This document shows, piece after piece, positions 22,929-30,909 of a stretch of DNA of 64,000 nt. Each line of letters opens with the position of its first letter. Positions within the stretch are counted from its first letter, which is position 1. Made by a program: the position numbers and the translations under genes. Under the pieces are notes generated by a model. The model was given only the letters and a program-made list of their open reading frames with translations, ran no database searches and had not been told where the DNA came from. This DNA comes from Nocardia mangyaensis (GTDB lineage Bacteria; Actinomycetota; Actinomycetes; Mycobacteriales; Mycobacteriaceae), in NCBI RefSeq assembly GCF_001886715.1, contig NZ_CP018082.1:5704001-5768000 (forward strand). The letters run 5' to 3'.

Positions 22929-24350
22929 CTACTTCTTGCGGACCGGGATGCAGCAGGTGAAGACGATCGCGACCACCGCACCCGCCATCGCGATGAAGAA
23001 CGCGGTGTGGAAGCCCGCGCGCGAGGGCAGCACGTGCGCTCCGACCTGCATCGTCATGTGCGCGAGCACCACGCTCATCACCGCGGCCGACGTGGAGGTG
23101 CCGATCGAGCGCATCAGCGAGTTCAAGCCGTTGGCGGCACCGGTCTCGGTGATCGGCACCGCGCCCATGATCAGCGCGGGCATGGCGGCGTAGGCGAGGC
23201 CGACACCACCGGCGACGATCACCGCGGACAGCATGATCTGCCAGACGCTGTCCATCATCACCACCGCGCACAGGTAACCGACGCTGATCACCGCCGAGCC
23301 GAGGCCCAGCGTCAGCTTGGGGCCCTTCTTCGCCGACAGCCGGGCCGAGACCGGCGAGAGCAGCATCATGACCAGACCGGTCGGTGCGATCGCCAGGCCG
23401 GCGACCACCATCGACAGCCCGAACCCGTAGCCGGTCTCCTTCGGGGCCATCAGGAGCTGCGGGAAAGTCAGCGACATGCCATAGAGCGAGAACCCGACCG
23501 CGATCGAGGCGATGTTGGTGAACAGCACCCGCGGACGTGCCGAGACCCGCAGGTCGACCAGCGGCGCGGACTGACGCAGTTCATAGGCACCCCAAGCCAG
23601 GAAGCTGACCAGCGAGACCACGAACAGGGTGATGATCGAGGCGCTGGCCCAGCCCCAGTCGCCGCCCTTGGTGATGCCGACCAGCAGGGCCAGCAGCGCG
23701 ATCGAGAGGCCCACCGCGCCGCCGAAATCGAAGCGTGACGGGGTGCGCACCGGCGATTCCGGCACGAAGACGAACACCAGCACCGCGCACACGACGCCGA
23801 GTCCGCCGGCGGTCCAGAACAGCACGTGCCAGTCCGCGTGCTGCGCGATCACCGCGGCGAAGGGCAGGCCGATGGCGCCGCCGACACCGAGGGTCGCGCT
23901 CATCACCGCCATCGCGGCGCCGACCTTCTCGGCGGGCAGTTCGTCACGCATGATGCTGATCCCCAGCGGGATCGCGCCCACCGCGGCGCCCTGCAAGGAG
24001 CGGCCGATGATCTCGGGTACCAGTGTCGAGAAGCTCGCGCACACCACCGAGCCCACGATCAGGAGACCCAGGTTGACCACCAGCACCAGACGCTTGCCGA
24101 ACATGTCGCCGAGCCGCCCGGAGATGGGTGTGGCGACCGCGCCGGCGAGCAGGGCCGCGGTGATCACCCAGGAGGCATTGGACGCCGAGGTGTTCAGCAG
24201 GGTGGGCAGCGACGGGATGAGCGGGATGACCAGCGTCTGCATGAGTGAGACGACGACGCCGATCGTGCTGAGCACCGCGATGAGCACGCCCGGGGCGACA
24301 CGCCGGATTTCAGAGGAAGCCGGCGGGAGGTCGGCGGCAGTTACGGACAC
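22929..24350 (-). CDS. MFS drug exporter (DHA2/EmrB-like)
   Basis: 473-aa integral membrane transporter with about 14 hydrophobic helices and motif A as GRLGDMFGKRLVL after helix 2, typical of proton-driven multidrug exporters. The start is GTG 24350; the ORF extends to 24410 but those residues are Cys-rich and would precede the first helix unnaturally. Divergent from a MarR gene with inverted repeats in the 74-nt gap, the usual local-repressor layout. Substrate unknown. Confidence 0.86.
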   Translation of the reverse strand: MSVTAADLPPASSEIRRVAPGVLIAVLSTIGVVVSLMQTLVIPLIPSLPTLLNTSASNASWVITAALLAGAVATPISGRLGDMFGKRLVLVVNLGLLIVGSVVCASFSTLVPEIIGRSLQGAAVGAIPLGISIMRDELPAEKVGAAMAVMSATLGVGGAIGLPFAAVIAQHADWHVLFWTAGGLGVVCAVLVFVFVPESPVRTPSRFDFGGAVGLSIALLALLVGITKGGDWGWASASIITLFVVSLVSFLAWGAYELRQSAPLVDLRVSARPRVLFTNIASIAVGFSLYGMSLTFPQLLMAPKETGYGFGLSMVVAGLAIAPTGLVMMLLSPVSARLSAKKGPKLTLGLGSAVISVGYLCAVVMMDSVWQIMLSAVIVAGGVGLAYAAMPALIMGAVPITETGAANGLNSLMRSIGTSTSAAVMSVVLAHMTMQVGAHVLPSRAGFHTAFFIAMAGAVVAIVFTCCIPVRKK

Positions 24351-24354
24351 GAAT

Positions 24355-24385
24355 ATGCACGGTACACAGCGTGTGCATGCTACAC
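24355..24385. promoter_or_regulatory. Candidate MarR operator between exporter and marR
   Basis: Nested inverted repeats: ATGCAC (24355-24360) with GTGCAT (24373-24378), ACAC-AGC-GTGT at 24364-24374, and GTGT/ACAC at 24371-24385. They lie over the expected promoter of the exporter. Confidence 0.4.
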
Positions 24386-24424
24386 AATTTGTCACCGGGG
24401 CGAGGCACACGACATAGTGAGCGC

Positions 24425-24910
24425 ATGTCCGATTCCGGCTCCGTCGACGACACCCCGTTCACCCGCCTGGTGTTCGAGCTGAACCTGATCGCCCGGCACT
24501 ACCCGGCAACCGCGCGCCGTGTGCCGGGCTTCGCGCTCGACCGCTCCGCGTTCCTCATCCTCACCCGCCTCGAGCTGGGCGACCCCATGAGCCTGCGTGA
24601 GCTGTCGGAAGCGTTCCGGCTCGACATCTCCACGATCAACCGGCAAGTCGGCGCGATGCTCAAACAGCAACTGGTGGAACGGGTCCCTGATCCCGACGGT
24701 GGCGTGGCCCGCAAGATCCGCGCGACCGACGAGGGCAGGACCGCACTGGCCGCGGAACAGCAGTACCGCGCCAAGGGGATCGGCAGCGTGGTCGCCGACT
24801 GGGCCGACGACGACATCGCCGAGCTGGGCAGGCTGATGCGCAAGTTCAACCGGTCCGTCGAACAGATCGAGGACAATCCGTGGCCCAGACCCCAGCACAC
24901 CGACAGCTGA
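24425..24910 (+). CDS. MarR family transcriptional regulator
   Basis: 161-aa winged-helix regulator: recognition region MSLRELSEAFRLDISTINRQ (about residues 58-77), then the wing with DPDGGVARKIRATDEGR, flanked by dimerisation helices. ATG 24425 is preferred to an upstream ATG at 24371, which lies within the operator repeats. Divergent from the MFS exporter, which it probably represses together with itself. Confidence 0.88.
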   Translation: MSDSGSVDDTPFTRLVFELNLIARHYPATARRVPGFALDRSAFLILTRLELGDPMSLRELSEAFRLDISTINRQVGAMLKQQLVERVPDPDGGVARKIRATDEGRTALAAEQQYRAKGIGSVVADWADDDIAELGRLMRKFNRSVEQIEDNPWPRPQHTDS

Positions 24911-24916
24911 TCGCGC

Positions 24917-24922
24917 TAAGCT
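24917..24922 (+). promoter_or_regulatory. -10 hexamer TAAGCT, leaderless start at 24930
   Basis: TAAGCT then 7 nt then GTG; no ribosome binding site. Confidence 0.45.
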
Positions 24923-24929
24923 GCGGCGC

Positions 24930-25253
24930 GTGGTCACTCACCGGTCTGCCCGTCCGAGCTGGCTCGCCTGGGACAACTACTTCGTCGGCGTCGGCGGACT
25001 CGTCCTCGGGCTGTGCTTCGGCACTTGCGCCGCGCTGATCGCCGGCCCCGGCCGCAATCTCGCGGCAATCGTCCTGGTGGTACTCGCCGGGCTCTGCCTC
25101 CTGCCCGCGCTGCTGCGCGCGGTGGTCGAGCTGAGCGTGTGGGTGCGCCTGGCGGTCGTGCTGGTCGGCTTCGCACTGCTGCTGCCAGCGATCCTGGTCA
25201 GCCCGTATGTGCGGGACTGGGCGGCGGAACGCTGGCAGCAGATGTGGAAATAG
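24930..25253 (+). CDS. Small three-helix membrane protein
   Basis: 107 aa with hydrophobic helices at about residues 18-38, 43-63 and 70-90, and a basic/aromatic tail ending WQQMWK. No family recognised. The leaderless layout supports the GTG start. It follows marR by 19 nt but the separate -10 hexamer suggests its own transcript. Confidence 0.6.
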   Translation: MVTHRSARPSWLAWDNYFVGVGGLVLGLCFGTCAALIAGPGRNLAAIVLVVLAGLCLLPALLRAVVELSVWVRLAVVLVGFALLLPAILVSPYVRDWAAERWQQMWK

Positions 25254-25256
25254 GCC

Positions 25257-25520
25257 CTACCCCAGGCGCATCGGCACCGACAGCAGCAGGCGCAGCGTGT
25301 TGTGGATGAACTGCGCCGACTGCCACGTCAGGTAGGCGCGCGCCGCTGCGGTATCGGCCGACGCACTCGACGATCCGGTGGCCAGTTGCGCCGAGCCGGT
25401 GGCCGAGCCGCTCGCCGATCCCGAACCCGGCAGTGCCGCAGCCGGTGCGGCCGACCCGAGCAGTCCGATCGTCACGGCCACCCCCGCGAGGGCGACGCGC
25501 ACAGCGCACGACTTCGACAT
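25257..25520 (-). CDS. Small secreted Ser/Ala/Gly-rich protein
   Basis: 87 aa. Signal peptide: MSKSCAVR, a hydrophobic core and cleavage near PAAALPG (residue 30). The mature part has a low-complexity GSGSASGSATGSA stretch and a short helix (AARAYLTWQSAQFIHNTLRL). ATG 25520 starts the signal peptide; upstream in-frame ATGs at 25538 and 25601 give poor leaders. It is convergent with the preceding membrane protein gene (3-nt gap). No family recognised. Confidence 0.5.
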   Translation of the reverse strand: MSKSCAVRVALAGVAVTIGLLGSAAPAAALPGSGSASGSATGSAQLATGSSSASADTAAARAYLTWQSAQFIHNTLRLLLSVPMRLG

Positions 25521-26063
25521 TTCACGACCGGACAACATCAGTTGAATCCCACTCTCCGAAAAACATTGCGAATGTCCAGTATTCACGCCGACACTCACCA
25601 CAAATCCCGATTCGCCGGGATTGCCCCCGATGTACGGTTCGCACGATGAATTCTTCGGCGCGCCCGACCCTGTATCGATGGTGCACGGGTATGGACCACA
25701 CCCGCCAGACCACGAATATCGGGGCAGTCACGAACAATCCGTCCAGTTTCCGTGGGTGTGCGCTCAGGCACAGTCCAATTCTCCGATGGCCCGCACGGCT
25801 TCCCACCCCGGGCTTCGCCATGGCACAAGGATCCAGCGGGCGCTCCCACGCCATGAGCCCCAGCGCGCAGATCCACCCCGTGTTGGACCGTTGATCACCA
25901 GGCTCCCACGCAAGTATCGGCCGAGAAGCGAAGGCCACCAGTGCCTGGTGATCAACGGTCCAGATCGCGCACAGCCACACCGGATGAGCGCCTGGCAGCT
26001 CGGCGACTGCACCATGATGGGCGCAGCCGCCGTCTGTGTTTTACGTCGTGGTCTGGAGTGGGG
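25521..26063. other. Non-coding stretch with inverted repeats
   Basis: 543 bp. Open frames exist on both strands but none has a start signal, codon bias or protein character like its neighbours. It holds a 7-bp hairpin at 25603-25622 (AATCCCG/CGGGATT), the long inverted repeat at 25884-25962, and a repeated GCTCCCACGC at 25842 and 25902. Confidence 0.5.
25884..25962. repeat. Perfect 20-bp inverted repeat, 39-nt spacer
   Basis: Arms at 25884-25903 (TGGACCGTTGATCACCAGGC) and 25943-25962 are exact reverse complements. The arms are less GC-rich than the surroundings and lie in a gene-free stretch. Could be a hairpin RNA, a protein binding site, or remnant ends of a small mobile element. Confidence 0.6.
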
Positions 26064-27056
26064 TCAGCCCGCCGCTCGACGCTCGCGCGCCGCGTCGGCG
26101 AGCTGTTCGCCGCGTTCGCGGGCGACCTCCGCCGCGTACGTGCCACGCTCCTTGGCGGCGCCGAGTAGGCGCGAACTCCGTTGACGCGCAACCTCGGCCA
26201 CCTCCGGCCGGCGATCCTTGGCCAGCCCGGCCAAGTGTGACCCCCGCTCGCGGGCAGCATCGACCACCTCGGGACCGCGTCCCTTCACGATCTCGGCCAG
26301 CTGCGTCCCGCGCGCCCGGGCCGCCTCGGCGAGCTGCGGCCCGCGCTCGCGAGCGATATCCGCCAGGTGACTGCCACGCTCCTGCGCGGCCTCCGCCAAC
26401 TGAGGTCCGCGCTCGCGGGCGACATCCGCCAGATGGCTTCCTCGCTCCTGTGCGGCCTCGGCCAGCTGCGGCCCACGCTCGCGAGCGAGATCGGCCAGTT
26501 GGGCCCCGCGGTCGTGGGCGGCTTCAGCCAGGTGCGCGCTGCGCACCTTCGCCGCGCCGACCAGTGCCGCTCCCTCGGCTGCCACCTTCGGCTCCTGCCG
26601 GGACAGCGCCCGCCGTGCCCGCCAGCCCAGCGACGGCTTGCCCTCGGTATCGGCCGCCGTGATCAGCAATCCGCCCAGCAGGCCGAGGTCCTTGAGGAAC
26701 CCGGCGCGCTTGGCGGCCTTGCGGTCCGGGTCGTTCTCGGCCCAGAAATCCTGCTCGGTGACGGTGCCGGGCACAACAGTCGCCGCCAGCACGAAGGCCG
26801 CCGGACGCGGCACCCGTCCGCTGGCCAGCAACAACCCGCCCGCGATCTGCGCCACCGCGTTGATCTGCACGAACCGGCTCGGATCGTCGGGCACCTTGGC
26901 GGCCAGCGCATCGGGCAGCTCACTGCGCCCCCGGTCGGCGAGCGCGGTCGCGGCCTCGGCACGCGGTTTCGGATTCATCAGCGCGTTCACCCCACCGGCA
27001 ACGAATGTGGTGGCCAACAGTGTGCGGGCAATGCGTCGGACAGGCCTGATCGGCAT
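26064..27056 (-). CDS. DoxX-type membrane protein with 14 C-terminal 11-residue repeats
   Basis: 330 aa. Residues 1-140 form a DoxX-like four-helix membrane domain (TLLATTFVAGGVNALMNP, then QINAVAQIAGGLLLASGRVP and FLKDLGLLGGLLITAAD). From residue 171 to 325 there are 14 uninterrupted 11-mers of the form xRGxQLAexAr (for example ERGPQLAEAAQ, ERGSHLADVAR). An 11-residue period fits an extended amphipathic 11/3 helix as in apolipoproteins and LEA proteins. ATG start with AAGGG upstream. The DoxX domain is a familiar fold; the long repeat tail is unusual, and lipid-surface or envelope binding is inferred. Confidence 0.78.
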   Translation of the reverse strand: MPIRPVRRIARTLLATTFVAGGVNALMNPKPRAEAATALADRGRSELPDALAAKVPDDPSRFVQINAVAQIAGGLLLASGRVPRPAAFVLAATVVPGTVTEQDFWAENDPDRKAAKRAGFLKDLGLLGGLLITAADTEGKPSLGWRARRALSRQEPKVAAEGAALVGAAKVRSAHLAEAAHDRGAQLADLARERGPQLAEAAQERGSHLADVARERGPQLAEAAQERGSHLADIARERGPQLAEAARARGTQLAEIVKGRGPEVVDAARERGSHLAGLAKDRRPEVAEVARQRSSRLLGAAKERGTYAAEVARERGEQLADAARERRAAG

Positions 27057-27175
27057 CGTCTAGTCCCTTCGTTCTACGACTGGGAAAAGCGGGTCCTCCC
27101 CCATTCGACTACCCGGGTCTTCTCATCACAAACGACCGACGACACCGGGCATGCCCTACCCCGTGTCGGTCCCAC

Positions 27176-27181
27176 TACCGT
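27176..27181 (+). promoter_or_regulatory. -10 hexamer TACCGT, leaderless start at 27189
   Basis: TACCGT then 7 nt then GTG; it decides the methyltransferase start. Confidence 0.45.
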
Positions 27182-27188
27182 CGACCGA

Positions 27189-27851
27189 GTGCCCGACAAC
27201 ACCGTCCGCGCCGCCTACACCGCGGTCAACCAGCTCTACATCGACCTGTTCGGCTCGCCCACCGACCTCGATCCCGCCCACACCGCCTTCGCCCTCCGAC
27301 ACCTCACCGAGGGCCCCGTCCTCGACCTGGGCTGCGGACCCGGCCGCTTCACCAAGGTGCTCACCGACGCCGGAACCACCACCACCGGCATCGACCTGGT
27401 CCCCGAATTCATCACCCACGCCCGAACCACCTACCCCACCCTCGACTTCGAACTCGGTTCCCTCCGCACCCTGAACACCCCGCCCGAATCCGTCGCGGGC
27501 ATCCTCGCCTGGTTCTCGCTCATCCACATCCCACCCCCCGAACTCCCCGCCGTCCTCACCGAGTTCCACCGAGTACTCCGCCCCGGCGGCCACCTCGTCC
27601 TCGGGTTCTTCGACACCGAAGATGAGGTGGAAGAATTCCCCCACAAGGTCATCCCCGCCTATCGCTGGCCGGTCGACGAACTGGCCTACCTCCTGTCCAT
27701 CGCCGGATTCACCGAACTGGAGCGCTTCCAGCACCCCGCATCAGCCGATACCCGCCGCCATGCCGCCCTCGCACTGCTCCGCAGCCAGGAGGTGCGGCGA
27801 ACGGATCTCGAACGGCTATCCCGTCCAGGAACGCCCCAGTGCCGCCGCTGA
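27189..27851 (+). CDS. Class I SAM-dependent methyltransferase
   Basis: 220 aa. SAM motif I VLDLGCGPGRFT near residue 40, acidic loop GIDLVPEFITHA, motif III region LRPGGHLVLGFF. The fold is the Methyltransf_11/25 type; the substrate cannot be predicted. GTG 27189 follows a leaderless promoter layout; the frame continues open upstream through the DoxX gene's antisense strand, which is a GC artefact. Divergent from the DoxX gene. Confidence 0.83.
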   Translation: MPDNTVRAAYTAVNQLYIDLFGSPTDLDPAHTAFALRHLTEGPVLDLGCGPGRFTKVLTDAGTTTTGIDLVPEFITHARTTYPTLDFELGSLRTLNTPPESVAGILAWFSLIHIPPPELPAVLTEFHRVLRPGGHLVLGFFDTEDEVEEFPHKVIPAYRWPVDELAYLLSIAGFTELERFQHPASADTRRHAALALLRSQEVRRTDLERLSRPGTPQCRR

Positions 27852-27893
27852 AGCAATTCATGCGCTTGGGGCTCCTTCGAGTCCGCTGTCGAA

Positions 27894-28850
27894 TCAGGCG
27901 GCGAGGGCCAGGTCGATGCGGTTGACAGTGCCGGTGTCGCTCGCGCGGGTGAGGAGGCGGGCGATGACCTCGGCGACCTGTCGCGGCTGCTCGAGGATCA
28001 CCGAGTGGCCTGCGCCGTCGATCAGCACCAGGTCCGCGTAGTCGATCGCGGCGGCCATGGTGACCGAGTGTGACGGCGGGGTCATGAGGTCGGCGGAGCC
28101 GCACAGGATCATCGTGGGGATCTTCGACAGCTCGGCCAGCACGTCGGTGCGGTCGTAGGTCATGAAGGAGCTCAGGAAGCTCGCCATCGTCACGATCGAC
28201 GTTCCGTTGTGCATGGCCGCGGCCAGGGTGAGCACGCGCGGGCTGACCTTGCCGTCACCGAATTCGGCGGCGCGCACGACCGGGGCGAAGACCTTGCAGG
28301 CCAGCAGCTTCACCTGCTGCATCAGCCGCGGCGCCCGCCGCACGGCCGCTTGGAAACCGGAGATGAACGGGTTGCGCAGCAGCCGCCCGAAGCCCGCGTC
28401 GGCGAGACCACTCGCGGCGGTCGCGATCAGGCCGACGCCGACGATCCGGGTACCGATCTCGTGCCGGTTCTGGCCGACATAGGTCAGCACGGTCATCCCG
28501 CCCATCGAATGGCCGACCAGCACGACCGGTCCGGTAGGCGCAACGGCGTCGAGCACATCACGCAGATCGTGGCCGAGCTGTTCGAGGTGGTAGGTCTGCC
28601 GGGAGGCCATCGCGGAGTCGCCGTGCCCGCGATGGTCGTAACAGACGACCCGGGCACCGGGATACTCACCCACCAGCTCATCGCGGACATCGGTCCACGA
28701 CTCGCTCCGCAAGCAGTGCCCGTGCACCAGGACCACGGTCAGCTCCGCGTCCCGACGCCCGTACTCCCGAACCGTCAGTTCAACCCCGTCACCGGTCGAG
28801 ACCGTGGCACGACGCTCCACCGCAGTGGCGATTGTGCTGATGTTCGACAT
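27894..28850 (-). CDS. Alpha/beta hydrolase
   Basis: 318 aa. Oxyanion motif LVHGHC, nucleophile elbow VGHSMGG, acid in ILCGSADLMTPP and histidine in IDGAGHSVILEQP make a complete triad. A helical cap (about residues 150-215) separates core halves. No signal peptide, so cytoplasmic. ATG with GGAGG 5 nt upstream. A perfect 17-bp palindrome lies 20 nt upstream. Esterase or lipase-type activity is likely; substrate unknown. Confidence 0.86.
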   Translation of the reverse strand: MSNISTIATAVERRATVSTGDGVELTVREYGRRDAELTVVLVHGHCLRSESWTDVRDELVGEYPGARVVCYDHRGHGDSAMASRQTYHLEQLGHDLRDVLDAVAPTGPVVLVGHSMGGMTVLTYVGQNRHEIGTRIVGVGLIATAASGLADAGFGRLLRNPFISGFQAAVRRAPRLMQQVKLLACKVFAPVVRAAEFGDGKVSPRVLTLAAAMHNGTSIVTMASFLSSFMTYDRTDVLAELSKIPTMILCGSADLMTPPSHSVTMAAAIDYADLVLIDGAGHSVILEQPRQVAEVIARLLTRASDTGTVNRIDLALAA

Positions 28851-28870
28851 CGAAGCCTCCGGTCCGCTGA

Positions 28871-28887
28871 AGTTGACAAGGTCAACT
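28871..28887. promoter_or_regulatory. Palindromic operator upstream of the hydrolase
   Basis: AGTTGAC-AAG-GTCAACT: perfect 7-bp arms with 3-nt centre, the style of TetR-family sites. It includes a TTGAC that could act as a -35 element. No regulator gene is adjacent. Confidence 0.5.
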
Positions 28888-29053
28888 CTCCACCGAACCG
28901 CCCGTCGCCATCAGGTCCCCGAGTGCTGAGCCCACGCCCCCGAGGGTGACCAGAACCCCACCTTGGTGGGCGGCCGACGATCAGGTTCATCACTTCCCCG
29001 TCATCAGGCGTCCGCAAACACAATCAAGGGTCCCGCGCCTGACCACAGACCAT

Positions 29054-29680
29054 ATGATCGTGACCATGACCGTGTCCCTTTCGACTGCGGCCCAGGTCGT
29101 CGAGGCCCTGCACGACGCCGCCGACCCGGTCGAAGAGGCGAAGATCCGCAACCGCGTCGCCGACGACGAACCCGTGATCGGTGTGCGGATGGGAACGCTG
29201 TTCGGCATCGCGAAGTCTGCTGTCGATCTGTCAGGAACGGAGCTCGACGCCCTGTTCGAGCATCAGGCGTACGAGACGCGCCTGACAGCGTTCTGTGTCC
29301 TCGACTTCCGTGCCCGCCGCAAGCTCGCAGACGAGGAGCGTGCGACGCTCGCACACCTCTACCTCGATCGGCATGACGCCATCAGCACGTGGGACATGGT
29401 CGATCGGGCCGCCCCGCGCGTTCTCGGCTGGCCGATCCTCATCGAAGCCATCGACGGCGGCGTGCTCGACGAACTCGCGGGCGCCGCCGATCCGCTCCGA
29501 CGCAGATCAGCGATCACGGCACCGCTCTGGTTCATCAAGCAGGGGTCTTCCGCCGACATCGAACACGGCCTCGCGATCGCCTCAGCTCTCGACGGTGACG
29601 AACACCCGCGTGTCCGATCCGCGGTCGAGATCTATCGAAAGCACGCGTTTCAGCGGTTGCGGAGCCAAGGCGGTGTCTAG
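29054..29680 (+). CDS. AlkD-like DNA alkylation repair (HEAT-repeat) protein
   Basis: About 208 aa, alpha-helical with HEAT-like repeats. DEPVIGVRMGTLFGIAK, LFEHQAYETRLTAFCVLDF and the WDMVDRAAPRVLGW segment follow the AlkC/AlkD superfamily pattern; AlkD excises bulky alkylpurines without base flipping. It is shorter than typical AlkD (about 235 aa), so it may be a divergent member. Start is uncertain between ATG 29054 and ATG 29066. Other alkylation-repair genes lie at 36-38 kb. Confidence 0.68.
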   Translation: MIVTMTVSLSTAAQVVEALHDAADPVEEAKIRNRVADDEPVIGVRMGTLFGIAKSAVDLSGTELDALFEHQAYETRLTAFCVLDFRARRKLADEERATLAHLYLDRHDAISTWDMVDRAAPRVLGWPILIEAIDGGVLDELAGAADPLRRRSAITAPLWFIKQGSSADIEHGLAIASALDGDEHPRVRSAVEIYRKHAFQRLRSQGGV

Positions 29681-29736
29681 CCAGAGGCCCGCCTTCCGTG
29701 CCCCTCCGACCTCAGCGAGGTTGGAGCGAAACGCGA

Positions 29737-30825
29737 CTACACGTTGAATCGGAACTCGACGACGTCGCCGTCGGTCATGACGTAGTCCTTGCCTTCCATA
29801 CGGACCTTGCCCGCGGCCTTGGCGGCGGACATGGAGCCGGCGTCGACGAGGTCGGCGAAGGCGACGATTTCGGCCTTGATGAAGCCGCGTTCGAAGTCGG
29901 TGTGGATGACGCCCGCGGCCTTGGGGGCGGTGTCGCCCTGGTGGATGGTCCAGGCCCGGGCTTCCTTGGGGCCTGCGGTGAGGTAGGTCTGCAGGCCGAG
30001 GGTGTGGAAACCGGCGCGGGCCAGGCCGTGCAGGCCGGGCTCGGTCTGGCCGATGGACTCGAGGAGTTCGAGGGCGGACTCGTCGTCGAGTTCGAGGAGT
30101 TCGGCTTCGACCTTGGCGTCGAGGAAGACGGCGTCGGCGGGGGCGACGGCGGCCTTCAGTTCGGCGACCTTGGCCTCGTCGGTGAGGACCGACTCGTCGG
30201 CGTTGAAGACGTAGAGGAACGGCTTGATGGTGAGCAGCGAGAGTTCGCGCAGCAGTTCGGCGTCGATCTTGTTGCCCGCGGCGAACAGGGTGGTGCCCTG
30301 GTTCAGGAAGTCCTGGGCCACGTTGGCGGCGTCGAGCAGGGGCTTGCGGTCCTTCTTGACCCTGGCTTCCTTCTCGAGGCGCGGGATGGCCTTCTCGAGG
30401 GTCTGCAGATCGGCGAGAATGAGCTCGGTCTCGATGACCTCGATGTCGGCGGTGGGATCGACGCGACCGTCGACATGGATCACGTCGTCGTCGGCGAACA
30501 CGCGCACCACCTGGCAGATGGCGTCGGCCTCACGGATGTTGGCCAGGAACTTGTTGCCCAGGCCCGCGCCCTCGGAAGCGCCCTTCACGATGCCGGCGAT
30601 GTCGACGAACGACACCACGGCGGGCACGATCCGCTCGGAACCGAAGATCTCGGCGAGCACGTTCAGCCGCTGGTCGGGCAGCGGGACCACGCCGACGTTG
30701 GGTTCGATGGTCGCGAACGGGTAGTTCGCGGCCAGCACGTCGTTCTTGGTCAGCGCGTTGAACAGCGTCGACTTTCCGACGTTGGGCAGTCCGACAATTC
30801 CGAGGGTGAGGCTCACTGTGTTCAT
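29737..30825 (-). CDS. ychF: Ribosome-associated ATPase/GTPase YchF
   Basis: Obg-family P-loop NTPase that prefers ATP (OLA1 in eukaryotes). 362 aa, full length. Walker A GLPNVGKST at residues 12-20; the G4 motif is NADE (in FLYVFNADES), the change from NKxD that marks YchF; the C-terminal TGS domain ends DVVEFRFNV. ATG 30825 is used; GTG 30816 is an alternative. In M. tuberculosis it adjoins Rv1111c-ispH, here 14 kb away. Confidence 0.95.
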   Translation of the reverse strand: MNTVSLTLGIVGLPNVGKSTLFNALTKNDVLAANYPFATIEPNVGVVPLPDQRLNVLAEIFGSERIVPAVVSFVDIAGIVKGASEGAGLGNKFLANIREADAICQVVRVFADDDVIHVDGRVDPTADIEVIETELILADLQTLEKAIPRLEKEARVKKDRKPLLDAANVAQDFLNQGTTLFAAGNKIDAELLRELSLLTIKPFLYVFNADESVLTDEAKVAELKAAVAPADAVFLDAKVEAELLELDDESALELLESIGQTEPGLHGLARAGFHTLGLQTYLTAGPKEARAWTIHQGDTAPKAAGVIHTDFERGFIKAEIVAFADLVDAGSMSAAKAAGKVRMEGKDYVMTDGDVVEFRFNV

Positions 30826-30849
30826 TTTGCCGCACCTGCGGCGCGGCGG

Positions 30850-30881
30850 GTTCGCGGCCCCCTCGGGGCGGGGCCGCGAAC
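30850..30881 (-). terminator. 12-bp GC-rich hairpin after the MDR gene (palindrome family member)
   Basis: Perfect arms GTTCGCGGCCCC/GGGGCCGCGAAC with 8-nt loop, 28 nt beyond the MDR stop and upstream of ychF. No T tract. Arms resemble the hairpin at 58693-58780. Confidence 0.55.
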
Positions 30882-30909
30882 GGCCCTCCCCAGGGTCGGA
30901 CTACGTGGC

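Noticed and set aside
25621..26184. Plus-strand frame in the gap before the DoxX gene
   Set aside because: No start signal, mixed composition, and it crosses the 20-bp inverted repeat and runs into the DoxX gene.
28957..28970. CCCACC-TT-GGTGGG palindrome in the hydrolase/AlkD gap
   Set aside because: Short, GC-only and easily expected by chance; no gene layout supports a role.
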